Of a DNA stretch of 64,000 nt, positions 38,409-49,040 are shown in pieces. The position numbers and the translations under genes were made by a program. The notes below the pieces were generated by a model. It made no database searches. It saw only the letters and a list, made by a program, of their open reading frames with translations, and was not told the DNA's origin. Every line of letters begins with the position of its first letter. Position 1 is the stretch's first letter. The stretch spans positions 1,860,001 to 1,924,000 of the forward strand of contig NC_014207.1 in assembly GCF_000093025.1 (NCBI RefSeq), in the 5' to 3' direction. This stretch comes from Methylotenera versatilis 301. GTDB taxonomy: Bacteria > Pseudomonadota > Gammaproteobacteria > Burkholderiales > Methylophilaceae.

Positions 38409-41045
38409 TTAAAACTCTTCCCACTCGTCATCATTGGTGCCAGTTTTAGCCACCGCTTTAGGTGCAGGTCTGCTTGCTACAGCATGAATTTTCTTGGCAG
38501 GTACTCGCAACGGGCTATTCACTGCACGACGGTTATCACTTGAACCACCCGCATTATTCAACTTAAACACACTCACCACATCCGACAACTGTATAGCTTG
38601 CTCTACCAAGCTCTCCGCAGCAGCTGCAGCTTGCTCTACCAAAGCTGCATTCTGTTGGGTCACTTCATCCATGCTGGTAATCGCGTTGTTGACTTGATCA
38701 ATCCCTGCGCTTTGTTCACTTGATGCTGCTGAGATCTCGCCCATGATGTCAGTCACGCGTTGCACTGATGACACGATCTCTGCCATGGTTTTACCAGCTT
38801 GTTCTACTTGTGTTGTACCTTCGGCGGTTTTGCTAACAGAGTCTGCAATCAGTTCTTTAATTTCTTTGGCTGCAGTGGCTGAGCGTTGCGCTAGGTTGCG
38901 TACTTCACCTGCGACTACCGCAAAGCCTCGACCTTGTTCGCCTGCTCGGGCTGCTTCTACGGCAGCGTTAAGCGCAAGGATGTTGGTTTGGAAGGCGATG
39001 CCGTCAATGACGGAGATGATGTCTTCAATCTTTTTAGCACTGCTGTTGATGGCGCTCATGGTGTTGACGACTTGACCGACGACTTCTCCACCTTTCACCG
39101 CAACGCCTGAGGCGGCTGCGGCAAGCTGGTTGGCTTGTTTGGCGTTCTCGGCATTTTGTTTAACAGTTGAGGCAAGTTCTTCCATGCTCGATGCGGTTTC
39201 TTCCAGGCTGGAGGCTTGTTGCTCCGTGCGTTGGGAGAGGTCGTTATTGCCAGTGGCAATTTCATTGGCTGCTGTGGTAATGGTTTCGATGGCTTCTTTG
39301 ACAGCGGCAATAGGGGCGACGATGGTTTCTAGTGTGGCATTAACCCCTTCTACAACTTTGCGGAAGTCGCCTTGGTGTAGGCTGGCATCAGCACGTACAC
39401 TGACCCGACCATCGGCAGCGGCTTGTGCCAACATGTTGGCGTCTTCAACCAAGCGATTGACAGCGTCGATACAGTGGTTGAGGTTATCTTTAAGATTGTT
39501 AAAGTCACCTTTGTAATGTTCGTTAATCTTCGCTGGGATATCGCCTCTAGAAATGCTGTCAACACAGTTTGCGGCTACATTTAATGGGCCGATCACTGAG
39601 TCTAAGGTGTTGTTGACACCTTCTACGATTTTACGGAAGTCGCCTTGATGTTTTGTGGTATCGGCACGTGTAGATAAGATGCCTTGGTCAGCAGCATCGG
39701 CAAGCATGGCAGTATCTGAAACTAGCGCATTCACGGCATCGATACATTGATTTAGATTGTCTTTTAATTGATTGAAGTCGCCGTGATAAGTATCGGTGAT
39801 TTTGGCTGGAATGTTGCCTTTGGAGATGTCGTCTACGTATTTCGCGGCAACGTTTAAAGGGACAATCACCGCGTCTAGGGTGTCATTGACGCCTTGTACA
39901 ATCTTACGGAAGTCGCCTTGGTGCTTACTTGCATCGGCACGGATGGATAGGTTGCCTTCTACGGCGGATTGAGAGAGTGTATTCACATCTGAAACCAGCG
40001 CATTAATATTGGCTCTGACTTGTTCGATGGCTTCGTTGACAAAGGCTTTTTTACCTGGGAATTTCTCTAATTGAGCAGCTAAGTCGCCTTCACCAAACGA
40101 TTTCACGCAGGCTAGCGCTTTTTTATTCATGTCTACGTGGCCGGCGACCATCTTGTTGACGCCCGCTGCCATGTCGGCATATCCGCCTTTAAATCGGCTG
40201 ACGTCTACATCAACATCAATATCACCAGCATCATGTTGTGCACTTACATATTGCAATGATTGCACGATGCCATCTAAAGTCTTTTGTAAGGTCTTGATTG
40301 AGTAGGCTACGCTCGATTTATCATCGGCAGCTACAATGATTTTTTGAGTCAAATTACCATCAGCAAAATTTTTGGCTAGAATAGCTAAGTCAGCGGGGTC
40401 ATTACCCAACTGCTTCATTAAACCACGTGTGATATATAAGCCGAGTAAAACGATGATTGACAAAACTAAGCCTGAAATCACCAAAGACTGAACTTCAGCA
40501 CCTGATTTAATTGAAGCCGCTTTTTCAGCACTATCAGTGCCTAATTTAACGTTGTATTTCCGATGATTGGTAATTGCTTTTTGCACACCAGAAATCGCAT
40601 CTCCCCCAGCAAGCAAAATGGTTCGTGCATTATCTTTCTTGTTAGCCAAAGAGGTTGTCAGTACATGACCACCCATCTCATCAAATGCCGCTAGTGCAGC
40701 ACGGTCGGCTAAGACCAAGTCCGCATCACTTTTATCAGTCACCATAGTCTTTTCATACTTATCTAAAGTGTCAGTCAAAGCCTTGTGCTCCGTTGCCACT
40801 CTAGCTTCAATATCGACCATTTTGGCGTTATCTGTACTCGCCATATGCTGCCAAATTAAGCCATTCATTTCTTCAAAATGCGCTAAGGCTTCGTCCAACA
40901 ATTGCACGCTAGGTACAGCATTGGTATTGGCAAAGTTAGTGATTTTATACACTTGGTTGATTTTATATAAACCAACTCCTGCCAGCGACACCATGCCCAA
41001 AACTGCAGCCAGTATCAACATATACATTTTCTTTGTCATACTCAT
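38409..41045 (-). CDS. Chemoreceptor with four-helix sensor and poly-HAMP array (MCP 3)
   Basis: An 878-residue receptor with GGAG 8 bases before the ATG. TM1 is about 7-24. A periplasmic helical domain (about 25-188) of the four-helix-bundle type follows, then TM2 about 188-209. A long cytoplasmic series of HAMP-like units covers about 210-620; four copies share the pattern [18 protein letters not shown] and alternate with DFNxLKDNLNxCIDAVN. The signalling hairpin is about 630-840. The pentapeptide EWEEF ends the protein. Its 655-bp signalling segment is nearly identical to that of MCP 4. The ligand is unknown. Confidence 0.88.
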   Translation of the reverse strand: MSMTKKMYMLILAAVLGMVSLAGVGLYKINQVYKITNFANTNAVPSVQLLDEALAHFEEMNGLIWQHMASTDNAKMVDIEARVATEHKALTDTLDKYEKTMVTDKSDADLVLADRAALAAFDEMGGHVLTTSLANKKDNARTILLAGGDAISGVQKAITNHRKYNVKLGTDSAEKAASIKSGAEVQSLVISGLVLSIIVLLGLYITRGLMKQLGNDPADLAILAKNFADGNLTQKIIVAADDKSSVAYSIKTLQKTLDGIVQSLQYVSAQHDAGDIDVDVDVSRFKGGYADMAAGVNKMVAGHVDMNKKALACVKSFGEGDLAAQLEKFPGKKAFVNEAIEQVRANINALVSDVNTLSQSAVEGNLSIRADASKHQGDFRKIVQGVNDTLDAVIVPLNVAAKYVDDISKGNIPAKITDTYHGDFNQLKDNLNQCIDAVNALVSDTAMLADAADQGILSTRADTTKHQGDFRKIVEGVNNTLDSVIGPLNVAANCVDSISRGDIPAKINEHYKGDFNNLKDNLNHCIDAVNRLVEDANMLAQAAADGRVSVRADASLHQGDFRKVVEGVNATLETIVAPIAAVKEAIETITTAANEIATGNNDLSQRTEQQASSLEETASSMEELASTVKQNAENAKQANQLAAAASGVAVKGGEVVGQVVNTMSAINSSAKKIEDIISVIDGIAFQTNILALNAAVEAARAGEQGRGFAVVAGEVRNLAQRSATAAKEIKELIADSVSKTAEGTTQVEQAGKTMAEIVSSVQRVTDIMGEISAASSEQSAGIDQVNNAITSMDEVTQQNAALVEQAAAAAESLVEQAIQLSDVVSVFKLNNAGGSSDNRRAVNSPLRVPAKKIHAVASRPAPKAVAKTGTNDDEWEEF
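38599..39253 (-). repeat. Near-identical receptor signalling segment, copy A
   Basis: This 655-bp stretch aligns without gaps (constant offset 3493) to 42092-42746 in MCP 4. By eye about 17 bases differ, and the encoded residues are the same across the block; similarity falls off sharply outside. It fits recent duplication or gene conversion. Confidence 0.85.
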
Positions 41046-41325
41046 TTTATTACTCCAATTTATTGAGCTGTTTGTAACGTGGATTTATCAGTGATTTTTT
41101 CAAAACTAACTCCAGTATTTAAAAACCACTTAAACGCCTATCTAATACCATTACTTTATTATTTACGTCAGCTTTACCTAAAGCTTGAATACAATTTCCA
41201 TATAGTGATTTTCCTCTCAAGTAGCCATATTTGAATCGCTAAATAAAGCAATAAATGCGCATCATTTTTGAGGTTTAGATCTATAGAACCAGCTAGTTGA
41301 TTCGCTAAAAATAGTCACTAAAATG
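41046..41325. other. Intergenic region upstream of MCP 3
   Basis: About 280 AT-rich bases between the MCP 3 start and the terminator of the small exported-protein gene. It must hold an MCP 3 promoter, since a terminator lies upstream. A GATAA-containing -10-like motif is present near 41083-41090 on the minus strand, but no TAAA is found at the spacing expected for sigma-28, so no promoter is assigned. Confidence 0.3.
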
Positions 41326-41358
41326 AAAAAGCCCTCTAAAAATTATCCAGAGGGCTTT
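41326..41358 (-). terminator. Terminator of the small exported-protein gene
   Basis: AAAGCCCTCT (41328-41337) pairs perfectly with AGAGGGCTTT (41349-41358). Read on the minus strand the stem runs into TTTTT. It lies 62 bases past the stop at 41420. Confidence 0.85.
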
Positions 41359-41419
41359 GTGTTGATTTTGCTAAATAAATTAGCTTGGTTAACTTGGTTT
41401 GGTTTACTTTAAGTGGCTA

Positions 41420-41671
41420 TTACTTAACAGCTACTTTTTTAGTAGAAGCATCATCTTTTTTGCTTGCAGCATCACTTTCAGCTACTTTACGCTTCGCTGA
41501 ATCGGCTACTGCATCACCTTTCATGTGCGCGGCGGTTGCTTCTGGGCTACCTTCTTCAAAACAAATACGCCCCATCATTGAAACTTTACAGACTTCTGCG
41601 GCGTATAAGTTAATTGAAGCTACTGTTAATAAAGCTGTTGCTAAAGTTGTAATCGCTAATTTTTTCATCAT
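41420..41671 (-). CDS. Small exported protein of unknown function (83 aa)
   Basis: An 83-residue protein with a clear signal peptide (MMKKLAITTLATALLTVAS, cleavage near NLYA-AEV). The mature part is about 59 residues: two cysteines nine residues apart (EVCKVSMMGRICFEEG), which could form a disulfide, then an alanine/lysine/aspartate-rich tail (SKKDDASTKKVAVK) that is likely disordered. I recognise no family. It lies between two chemoreceptor genes on the same strand but is bracketed by terminators at 41833-41880 and 41326-41358, so it is probably its own transcript. The 160-base gap upstream must contain its promoter. Confidence 0.65.
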   Translation of the reverse strand: MMKKLAITTLATALLTVASINLYAAEVCKVSMMGRICFEEGSPEATAAHMKGDAVADSAKRKVAESDAASKKDDASTKKVAVK

Positions 41672-41832
41672 ATTGTTCCATTTCTATAAACTTCGTTTTT
41701 CCGTTCATAACACCTCAATACGGCAAAGAGGCGGGAGGTTATGCAAAGGTAATCAATCGCAAAACCTCATATGTGTTATTACGTCATTTCTGTTTAAATC
41801 TTGAGTAAATATTGAAAATAATTATTCAACCG

Positions 41833-41880
41833 ATAAGCATAAAAAAACAGCACCCAAAGGTGCTGTTTTTTTATGCTTAT
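41833..41880 (-). terminator. Strong hairpin terminator after MCP 4
   Basis: A perfect 22-base stem (41833-41854 with 41859-41880) around a CAAA loop, including the core ACAGCACC/GGTGCTGT and seven-base A and T tracts. It lies 15 bases past the MCP 4 stop on the minus strand and would work in both directions. Confidence 0.9.
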
Positions 41881-41895
41881 GTTGCTACGTAAAAA

Positions 41896-44800
41896 CTAAA
41901 ATTCTGCCCACTCATTATCATCCGTGCCAGTTTTAATCACCACTTTAGCTGATACTGGTTTTGCAACAGGTTTTGCTTTTGCATGGCTAGAAGCTAAACG
42001 TAATGGTGCTCGGCTTTTGGTATTACTGGTAGATGACGATGAACCGCCCATTAATTTAAATGCACTTACAAGATCAGTTAAACTTACAGCCTGCTCTACC
42101 AAGCTCTCCGCAGCAGCAGCAGCTTGCTCTACCAAGGCCGCATTCTGTTGGGTCACTTCATCCATGCTGGTAATCGCGTTGTTGACTTGATCAATCCCTG
42201 CGCTTTGTTCACTTGATGCTGCTGAGATCTCGCCCATGATGTCAGTCACGCGTTGCACTGATGACACGATCTCTGCCATGGTTTTACCAGCTTGTTCTAC
42301 TTGTGTTGTACCTTCGGCAGTTTTGCTCACTGAGTCTGCAATCAGTTCTTTAATTTCTTTGGCTGCAGTGGCTGAGCGTTGTGCTAGGTTGCGTACTTCG
42401 CCTGCCACTACGGCAAAGCCTCGACCTTGTTCGCCTGCTCGGGCTGCTTCTACTGCAGCATTCAGGGCAAGGATGTTGGTTTGGAAGGCGATGCCGTCAA
42501 TGACGGAGATGATGTCTTCAATCTTTTTAGCACTGCTGTTGATGGCGCTCATGGTGTTGACGACTTGACCGACGACTTCTCCACCTTTCACCGCAACGCC
42601 TGAGGCGGCTGCGGCAAGCTGGTTGGCTTGTTTGGCGTTCTCGGCATTTTGTTTAACAGTTGAAGCAAGCTCTTCCATGCTCGATGCGGTTTCTTCCAGG
42701 CTGGAGGCTTGTTGCTCGGTGCGTTGGGAGAGGTCGTTATTGCCAGATGAGATTTCACCTGCAGCAGTATTAATGGTATCGCCTGCCTCCCTTACCTGCT
42801 CAATTACTTCAGTCATTTTGTCCATCAACGCATTCACGCCGTCACAAAGACTGCCAATGGCGCCAGTTTTACCATCTAGCGAGACACGACCGCTTAAATC
42901 ACCAGATTGTGCGTTTTCGATAATACCTTGAGTTTCTTCAACGGCTTCTGCCAGCGCTGCTGCATCTTTACGCTGCTCGGTAATGTCTACGGCGTATTTC
43001 ACCACTTTGAATGGCTTGCCGTCTATATCCAAGATAGGGTTATAAATCGCTTGTAGCCAGACATGGTTGCCACCTTTAGCAATGCGGTTGAATTGACCCA
43101 CTTGAGCTTCACCGCGTCGTAAAGTCTCCCAAAATGCTTGGTATTCATGACTGCTACGGTAAGCAGGTTCAACAAACATACTATGGTGATTACCTACTAT
43201 TTCTTTTTCACTGTACCCAACGACTTTAACGAAGTTGTCATTCACAGCAAGAATTTTTCCTGTTAGATCAAACTCAATCACGCCTTGTGTTTTGTGTATA
43301 CCTGAGATTTGTCCAGCATTATCAGCTGCTTGGAGTTTTTGTGCAGTAATATCCATAGTGTAATTGACGATTTTGTATGGCTTACCTTTTAAATCGTAAA
43401 TCGGATTATAAGAAGCTTGAATCCATACTTCTCTACCATCTTTAGCAATACGTTTGTATTGGCCTGTGTCGGTACCACCTTTTCTCAATTTATCCCATAA
43501 CGTTTTATAAGCTTCACTCTTAGCAAAAGTTGGATCTAATACTAAACTGATATGTTTGCCGAGTAATTCAGCCTCTGCGTAACCTAGCATGTCTAAGTAA
43601 ACTTGGTTAACTTTGATAATAATGCCATCTAAACATACTTCAATTAACCCTTGCGATTTACTGATAGCATCAATCTGCCCTTCAAAGTCAGCATTTTTGA
43701 TTTTTTGGGCAGTAATGTCGGTCGCATATTGCACAACTTTGTAAGGTTTTCCTGCTGAACATAAAATCGGGTTGTAAGAAGCTTCTAACCAAACCTCTTT
43801 ACCCTCTTTACCTTTATATAAAAACTGCCCTGTAACAGCCTCACCACGATTAAGTGTTTCCCAAAACTGGCGATAGTCAGCGCTGTTTTTATAAGCACTT
43901 TCCACAAAAGCACTGTGATGTTGACCAACAGTCTCACTGGCACTGTAGCCCAATATATTCAATAAAATATCATTAGCCGAGGTCACTTTGCCATCCATAC
44001 TAAATTCAATGACACCTGTTGATTTGCTAATCGCAGCTAACTGTCCTTCATACAAAGCTGCTTGCTCTTTGGTATTGGCAGCATTTTCTTTTAGTGTATT
44101 TTCGTTCACACTCAATATGGTTTGCATGGTTTGTAATGATCGCAAGACTTTACTTAACTCATTCTCGCCCTTAACTTCTATTGTAGTAGAGAAGTTTCCT
44201 GACATAATCTGCCCAAAAGCATTAATAGACTGACTTAAAGGTTTAGTAATACTGCGAGTTACAATCCATCCGACATATAGTAAAAGTAATGAAATTAACC
44301 CTAAGCCTGAAAATGTGAGTATTTTAGTAGTTCGGTATTGCGATTGTGCCGCTAAGTACTCTTTGACGGCGACATCATTCTGCAATCTCAGCAAAACATC
44401 AATGACTGGTGCGGAAGTATTAAATAACTCTTGCGCTATGTCAGCATATTTCTTCGCATCTTCATAATTATTTGAGCGCAATGCCAATACAGCAGGCTTT
44501 AAACCCTGATTAACAAACTTGCCACGACTTTCAGTAAAATTAGCTGCAAGTACCTTTTCCTCTGGAGTGAGGTAGGTCGCTGCGTAAGTTTTCCACAAAC
44601 CGCTGATTGTCCCAATATTACGTTCAATAGCATCAGATGCCTTGGTTGCTTCCTCGGGCTTCAACACGAGTACAGACTTCTTAGCAGCACTGCTGATTTC
44701 CACATTACTAAGTGCTGTTCTTAATAGCGTATTATTCTCCAACATTAGTTTGGCGATTTGACCTAAATCTCTAGTTGGGATTAAACGGTCTTCCTGCACA

Positions 44801-45402
44801 GTTTTAATTGCATTGTTTGATATATTAATTTCGTACAGCCCTACTGCAGCTTGCACAGCTAAAGCAACTACTCCCAGCACAATAATGCCAGCTAAGCGCT
44901 GACCGACTTTAGTGTTTTGTATTTTATTTTTAAGTTTGTTGCCTATTGAATTTTTAACAACTTTACCATCCACAATAGCTAAGCCTGCTGCCTTACCATC
45001 TTTAAACAGTCGATAAGCCGCCGTAGCTTCTTCAACTTGCTGACGGCTTGGTTTTCTGCGTACGGAAAGAAAACCCGTCACGATTCCACCCTGTTCAATC
45101 GGTGCCGCATTGGCTTCTACCCAATAGAAATCACCGCTCTTTGTACGGTTCTTCACCATACCAGTCCAAGGTTTACCAGCTTTTAAGCTACGCCACATGT
45201 CCTCAAACGCCTCTACAGGCATATCAGGGTGGCGCACCATATTGTGGCTGCTACCTACTAGTTCAGCCTCACTAAATCCACTGACCTGAATAAAATCCTG
45301 GTTAGCGTAGGTGATCACGCCTTTTAGGTCTGTTTTAGTCAACATAAACTGTGAATCATCAAAAATGATTTCATTATTTGTGACTGGCATATTGATTTTC
45401 AT
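41896..45402 (-). CDS. Aer-type chemoreceptor with four PAS domains (MCP 4)
   Basis: A 1168-residue receptor. The N-terminal Aer-like PAS (about 5-115) has R57-H58-P59-D60 (MVRHPDMP) as in Aer. TM1 is about 165-190, an external helical domain follows, and TM2 is about 362-388 with a HAMP ([18 protein letters not shown]). Three tandem PAS repeats of about 122 residues each (about 455-825) share GQIxxIxKxxGxIE starts and DITAQK-type ends. A short HAMP-like linker ([14 protein letters not shown]) precedes the signalling hairpin shared with MCP 3, and the end is EWAEF. A good ribosome site (AGAGGGAAG) precedes the ATG. The tandem PAS set suggests redox or small-ligand sensing inside the cell; ligands are unknown. 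It follows cheW in the same direction. Confidence 0.88.
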   Translation of the reverse strand: MKINMPVTNNEIIFDDSQFMLTKTDLKGVITYANQDFIQVSGFSEAELVGSSHNMVRHPDMPVEAFEDMWRSLKAGKPWTGMVKNRTKSGDFYWVEANAAPIEQGGIVTGFLSVRRKPSRQQVEEATAAYRLFKDGKAAGLAIVDGKVVKNSIGNKLKNKIQNTKVGQRLAGIIVLGVVALAVQAAVGLYEINISNNAIKTVQEDRLIPTRDLGQIAKLMLENNTLLRTALSNVEISSAAKKSVLVLKPEEATKASDAIERNIGTISGLWKTYAATYLTPEEKVLAANFTESRGKFVNQGLKPAVLALRSNNYEDAKKYADIAQELFNTSAPVIDVLLRLQNDVAVKEYLAAQSQYRTTKILTFSGLGLISLLLLYVGWIVTRSITKPLSQSINAFGQIMSGNFSTTIEVKGENELSKVLRSLQTMQTILSVNENTLKENAANTKEQAALYEGQLAAISKSTGVIEFSMDGKVTSANDILLNILGYSASETVGQHHSAFVESAYKNSADYRQFWETLNRGEAVTGQFLYKGKEGKEVWLEASYNPILCSAGKPYKVVQYATDITAQKIKNADFEGQIDAISKSQGLIEVCLDGIIIKVNQVYLDMLGYAEAELLGKHISLVLDPTFAKSEAYKTLWDKLRKGGTDTGQYKRIAKDGREVWIQASYNPIYDLKGKPYKIVNYTMDITAQKLQAADNAGQISGIHKTQGVIEFDLTGKILAVNDNFVKVVGYSEKEIVGNHHSMFVEPAYRSSHEYQAFWETLRRGEAQVGQFNRIAKGGNHVWLQAIYNPILDIDGKPFKVVKYAVDITEQRKDAAALAEAVEETQGIIENAQSGDLSGRVSLDGKTGAIGSLCDGVNALMDKMTEVIEQVREAGDTINTAAGEISSGNNDLSQRTEQQASSLEETASSMEELASTVKQNAENAKQANQLAAAASGVAVKGGEVVGQVVNTMSAINSSAKKIEDIISVIDGIAFQTNILALNAAVEAARAGEQGRGFAVVAGEVRNLAQRSATAAKEIKELIADSVSKTAEGTTQVEQAGKTMAEIVSSVQRVTDIMGEISAASSEQSAGIDQVNNAITSMDEVTQQNAALVEQAAAAAESLVEQAVSLTDLVSAFKLMGGSSSSTSNTKSRAPLRLASSHAKAKPVAKPVSAKVVIKTGTDDNEWAEF
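42092..42746 (-). repeat. Near-identical receptor signalling segment, copy B
   Basis: Partner of 38599-39253, gapless at offset 3493, with about 17 mismatches by eye, none seen to change a residue. Confidence 0.85.
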
Positions 45403-45477
45403 GATGGGCTTCCCTCTAACTTTTTAAATATTGTTAATATTTATTTTTGTTATTCTTTCAATTTAGCAACATGTAAT

Positions 45478-45993
45478 TTAATGTACGGCTATTGAATCCA
45501 TGAGCGCCATTTCTTGGCTACTCATCAATTGTTCAATATCCACCAAAATAAACATTTGCTCCTCTACCGAAGCAAGACCTACGATGTATTTGGTATCGAT
45601 GTTTGACACTAAAGACGGCACATCGCGAATCTGTTCTTCTTTAAGCGCCATCACATCTGAAACGCCATCCACCACAATGCCAACTACACGACCGTTTAGA
45701 TTAAGAATAATCACCACGGTGAACTCATCGTATTCAACTTTTCCTAAGTGAAACTTAATGCGCAAATCAACAATAGGTACGATTTTCCCGCGCAAATTCA
45801 CCACGCCTTTAATGAATTCAGGTGTATTAGAAATTTGCGTAACAGCATCATAACCACGAATTTCTTGTACTTTTAAAATCTCTAAGCCGTATTGTTCTTC
45901 ACCCAATACAAAGGTTAGGTATTCACCTGCAGCATTCTTTGACTTACTTGATGAAGTTGAATTTGTTACGCTGCTAATGTTTTCTGTACTCAT
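45478..45993 (-). CDS. cheW: Chemotaxis adaptor CheW
   Basis: A 171-residue coupling protein that links CheA to receptors in the polar array. After a polar Ser/Asn-rich N-terminus of about 25 residues comes a single CheW domain: [20 protein letters not shown], then [19 protein letters not shown] (the conserved NLRG), [12 protein letters not shown] and a C-terminal helix. It lies 12 bases after cheA on the same strand, and MCP 4 follows 75 bases later. Normal length. Confidence 0.95.
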   Translation of the reverse strand: MSTENISSVTNSTSSSKSKNAAGEYLTFVLGEEQYGLEILKVQEIRGYDAVTQISNTPEFIKGVVNLRGKIVPIVDLRIKFHLGKVEYDEFTVVIILNLNGRVVGIVVDGVSDVMALKEEQIRDVPSLVSNIDTKYIVGLASVEEQMFILVDIEQLMSSQEMALMDSIAVH

Positions 45994-46005
45994 TTTGAAA
46001 GCTCC

Positions 46006-48393
46006 TTATGGATTACTATTTTTTTCAATTGATTGGGCATTTTGGTAATGTGCAAATGGTGGTGCACCAGTAAGATAGTTGCTGGTTTGACCCATCTGAA
46101 TAATAGCTGAAACATCTAGAATCAAGGCCACGCCGCCATCACCCATGATGGTGGCGCCCGATACACCCGGCACTTTTCTATAATTAGTTTCCAAGCTCTT
46201 AATCACAACTTGTTGCTGTCCAACCAACCTATCAACAAACAAGGCTGATTTTTTACCATCTGACTCCAGTAGCACCAATACACCTTGCGTTGGATCGGTA
46301 ATGTCAGTGTGGTGATTGAACAAGCTGTGTAATGCAATAATCGGCAAATATTCACCTCGCACGTGCACCATACGACCTTCACCAGTCACCGTTTTAATAT
46401 CTTCAGCGCGTGGCTGTAGCGTTTCTACAATCAGATTGAGCGGTATGACATAAATACTGTTGCCTAGTGACACAGACATCCCATCTAAGATGGCCAATGT
46501 CAGTGGCAATGCAATTGAAATAGTAGTGCCATAACCTAGTGCTGAACGAATTTCAACCACACCGTTCATGGCGGTAATGTTTCGTTTTACTACGTCCATG
46601 CCTACACCTCGACCTGAAACATCGGTCACGACTTCTGCTGTTGAAAAACCTGGGGCAAAGATTAGATTAAACACCTCGGTATCGCTCATGCTCTCACTGA
46701 CAGGTAAGCCATTTTTGGCAGCTTTTGCCAATAGCTTATCGCGGCTTAAACCAGCGCCATCGTCAGTCACTTCAATGACGATGCTGCCACCTTTGTGCGC
46801 AGCTGAAAGTGTTAGCGTACCAGTTTCCGACTTACCAGCAGCTCTACGGCCCTCTGGCGTTTCAATACCATGATCGACGCTATTACGTACTAAATGCGTC
46901 AGTGGATCAACAATGCGTTCAATCAAGCCTTTATCTAACTCGGTGGTCGCACCAACAGTCACGAACTCTACTTTTTTACCTAACTTGGCTGCTAAGTCTC
47001 GCACCATGCGAGGGAAGCGTGAGAACACAAAATCCATCGGCATCATACGAATCGACATCACAGACTCTTGTAAATCACGTGTATTACGGGTGAGCTGTCC
47101 AACGCTGTTAATCAACGGTTCGTGCTGAACTGGGTCTAACTGGCTGATACGTTGTTCTATCATCGCTTGAGTAATCACAAGTTCACCCACCAGGTTAATC
47201 AGTTGGTCTACTTTTTCGATGCCTACGCGAATAGATGAAGTTTCTGCACTGGCTGGTGCTTTGTCTGACTCACGACGACCTTGGTTGCGTCTATCGGTGG
47301 CTTCTGAAGCTGCGGCTTTACTGGCTACAGCTACAGCTTCTGCTTTAGCAAGCTCAGCTTTGCCAGAATTAGCTTCTGTTGCAACAGTATCATCGCCAAT
47401 TAAATCAGCCACTGCCGCATCTTTATGTGGCTGAAATGGCGCGAAGAAACCATAGCCTTCTTCCACATTCTCTTTGCCATCTACAGCAAATAAACCATAA
47501 CCAACTTCTTCATGAATACTCACGCCAGAAGTGCTGCTTTTCACTTCATTTGCTGAAGAGCTAGCTGTAGTTGCTTTTACGTCATCTTCAAACAAACCAA
47601 AACCTGGATCTTCAACGACGGCTGGTTTAGCTTCTACTTGTGCAACTACAGGTGCGCTCACTGCAGTACTCACTGTAATCACTAAATCATCAGGGTCTAG
47701 TACAAATGAACAGATTGAAATAATGTCTGCTTGTGTTGAATCTGTAGTTAGCTTAAATACATAGCGATTATTTTCATTTTGACTAGATTCCACATCACCC
47801 AATAAGCCTAATTCATCTTTTAGGTTAGACATGTCTTTTTCTGAGACTTCAGGCAATACGATATTGAAGCGAGTTAAACCATCATCAGGCACTGCGGCAA
47901 CAACAACTGGATCAGCTGGTTTAGGCGCTTCTACAATGGGAGCTGTAACAACTGGCGCAGCTACTGGAGCAGGTGTAGCTTGTGCTGGTTTAACCACAGC
48001 AGCGCCTGCTTCAGAGAGTTGTTTCAACATCATTTTCACATCAGCAACTTGCTCTTCATCGACCGCTGTAGCTAATCGATGTCCATCGACTTCCATTTTC
48101 AGCACATCTTTTGCGGCTAAAAACGCGTCTACATGCTCGGCAGTGAGCGCCATTTCATGTTTACGAATTTTATCAAGTAAGTTTTCTAGCACATGTGTAA
48201 TTTCCGTCATGTCCATAAAACCAAAAGTGGCTGCCCCGCCTTTTATTGAGTGGGCTGCGCGGAAAATCGCATTGAGCTCTTCATCATCGGGGCTATCTAT
48301 GTCAATGCCGAGAAGTAAACGCTCAGCCTCAGCCAATAGTTCTTCTGCCTCATCAAAGAAAACCTCGTAAAACTGACTCATATCAATTGTCAT
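46006..48393 (-). CDS. cheA: Chemotaxis histidine kinase CheA
   Basis: A 795-residue cytoplasmic kinase. The P1 domain has phospho-acceptor H48 in AAHSIKGGAATFGF. An Ala/Val/Pro-rich linker (about 135-165) is followed by a region (about 170-245) that probably corresponds to P2, and another low-complexity stretch with GYGLF/GYGFF-like repeats (about 265-330). P3 dimerisation starts at VDQLINLVGELVITQAMIEQ, the P4 ATPase has HLVRNSVDHGIETPEGR and DDGAGLSRDKL with GRGVGMDVVKRNI, and the P5 CheW-like domain ends the protein. It is longer than E. coli CheA (about 654) because of the linkers. It is followed at 12 bases by cheW and preceded by a REPIN-like element and cheY. Confidence 0.96.
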   Translation of the reverse strand: MTIDMSQFYEVFFDEAEELLAEAERLLLGIDIDSPDDEELNAIFRAAHSIKGGAATFGFMDMTEITHVLENLLDKIRKHEMALTAEHVDAFLAAKDVLKMEVDGHRLATAVDEEQVADVKMMLKQLSEAGAAVVKPAQATPAPVAAPVVTAPIVEAPKPADPVVVAAVPDDGLTRFNIVLPEVSEKDMSNLKDELGLLGDVESSQNENNRYVFKLTTDSTQADIISICSFVLDPDDLVITVSTAVSAPVVAQVEAKPAVVEDPGFGLFEDDVKATTASSSANEVKSSTSGVSIHEEVGYGLFAVDGKENVEEGYGFFAPFQPHKDAAVADLIGDDTVATEANSGKAELAKAEAVAVASKAAASEATDRRNQGRRESDKAPASAETSSIRVGIEKVDQLINLVGELVITQAMIEQRISQLDPVQHEPLINSVGQLTRNTRDLQESVMSIRMMPMDFVFSRFPRMVRDLAAKLGKKVEFVTVGATTELDKGLIERIVDPLTHLVRNSVDHGIETPEGRRAAGKSETGTLTLSAAHKGGSIVIEVTDDGAGLSRDKLLAKAAKNGLPVSESMSDTEVFNLIFAPGFSTAEVVTDVSGRGVGMDVVKRNITAMNGVVEIRSALGYGTTISIALPLTLAILDGMSVSLGNSIYVIPLNLIVETLQPRAEDIKTVTGEGRMVHVRGEYLPIIALHSLFNHHTDITDPTQGVLVLLESDGKKSALFVDRLVGQQQVVIKSLETNYRKVPGVSGATIMGDGGVALILDVSAIIQMGQTSNYLTGAPPFAHYQNAQSIEKNSNP

Positions 48394-48425
48394 TGCTGTA
48401 CTCCATATATCTATTTAGCTACTAA

Positions 48426-48498
48426 GTAGGAGCGGCTTCAGACCGCGAAAAAATGTGACTGTGAATAGTCCAAATTCGGCGTCAAACACCCCTCCTAC
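48426..48498. repeat. REPIN-like element between cheY and cheA
   Basis: GTAGGAG at 48426-48432 and CTCCTAC at 48492-48498 bound a 73-base element. The left unit (GTAGGAGCGGCTTCAGACCG) contains a GCGG-type REP hairpin; the right unit in reverse complement begins GTAGGAGGGGTGTTTGACGC and matches the left one at 16 of 23 positions by eye. This is the layout of two inverted REP units (a REPIN). Confidence 0.7.
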
Positions 48499-48506
48499 AA
48501 ATATAC

Positions 48507-48884
48507 TTAAGAACCAATCACTTTTTGTACCACTTCAATTAAGCGTTTTGGGTCAAAAGGTTTTACTAACCAGCCATTGGCGCCAGCAGCTTTGCCTTTA
48601 GCTTTCATTTCATCACTTGACTCTGTGGTGAGCATTAAAATTGGCACTTTTTGATATGAACCTAAGTCACGCAAGTTTTTAATCAACGTCAGTCCATCCA
48701 TAATTGGCATGTTTTGGTCAGTCAGTACAAGATCTACTGTCTTCTCTTTTGCTTTATCCAAGCCATCTTGGCCATCTACAGCTTGCACTACATCATAGCC
48801 AGCGGCTTTAAGACTAAATGCCACCATCTGGCGAAGAGAACCTGAGTCATCTACTGCTAGAATTGTTTTTGCCATTTCATTCAC
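48507..48884 (-). CDS. cheY: Chemotaxis response regulator CheY
   Basis: A 125-residue single receiver domain that binds the flagellar switch when phosphorylated. The acidic pocket is AVDDSGS (near 11-13), phospho-acceptor D56 lies in LVLTDQNMP, the switch threonine in LMLTTESSDEMK, and the lysine in WLVKPFDPKRL. ATG at codon 4 (MAKTILAVDD) is an equally good start and gives the more usual length. A REPIN-like element separates it from cheA downstream; the cheZ-like gene is upstream after 156 bases with no obvious feature. Confidence 0.95.
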   Translation of the reverse strand: MNEMAKTILAVDDSGSLRQMVAFSLKAAGYDVVQAVDGQDGLDKAKEKTVDLVLTDQNMPIMDGLTLIKNLRDLGSYQKVPILMLTTESSDEMKAKGKAAGANGWLVKPFDPKRLIEVVQKVIGS

Positions 48885-49040
48885 TCACTTTTTTCGTTAT
48901 TAATCTTGCACGTTGTTAATAAATCACCAGAACTACTTAAACCATTTTTCTTATCGCGCTTTACTTACTATCATTTAGGCTTAATTAAATTTGTCTCACA
49001 CTACTTAACGACAGAAATTAATTAATTTTCAGTCATTTTG

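Noticed and set aside
39253-40250. Regular repeats in MCP 3 (KHQGDFRK-type units) considered as a CRISPR or tandem-repeat array
   Set aside because: They are in-frame HAMP-like protein repeats of uneven spacing and imperfect DNA identity.
47831-48370. Long antisense frames within cheA and the receptor genes (for example 38743-39075 and 39130-39516)
   Set aside because: They are mirror frames of conserved coding sequence with Ser/Ala-rich translations; the same shadow appears in each receptor copy.
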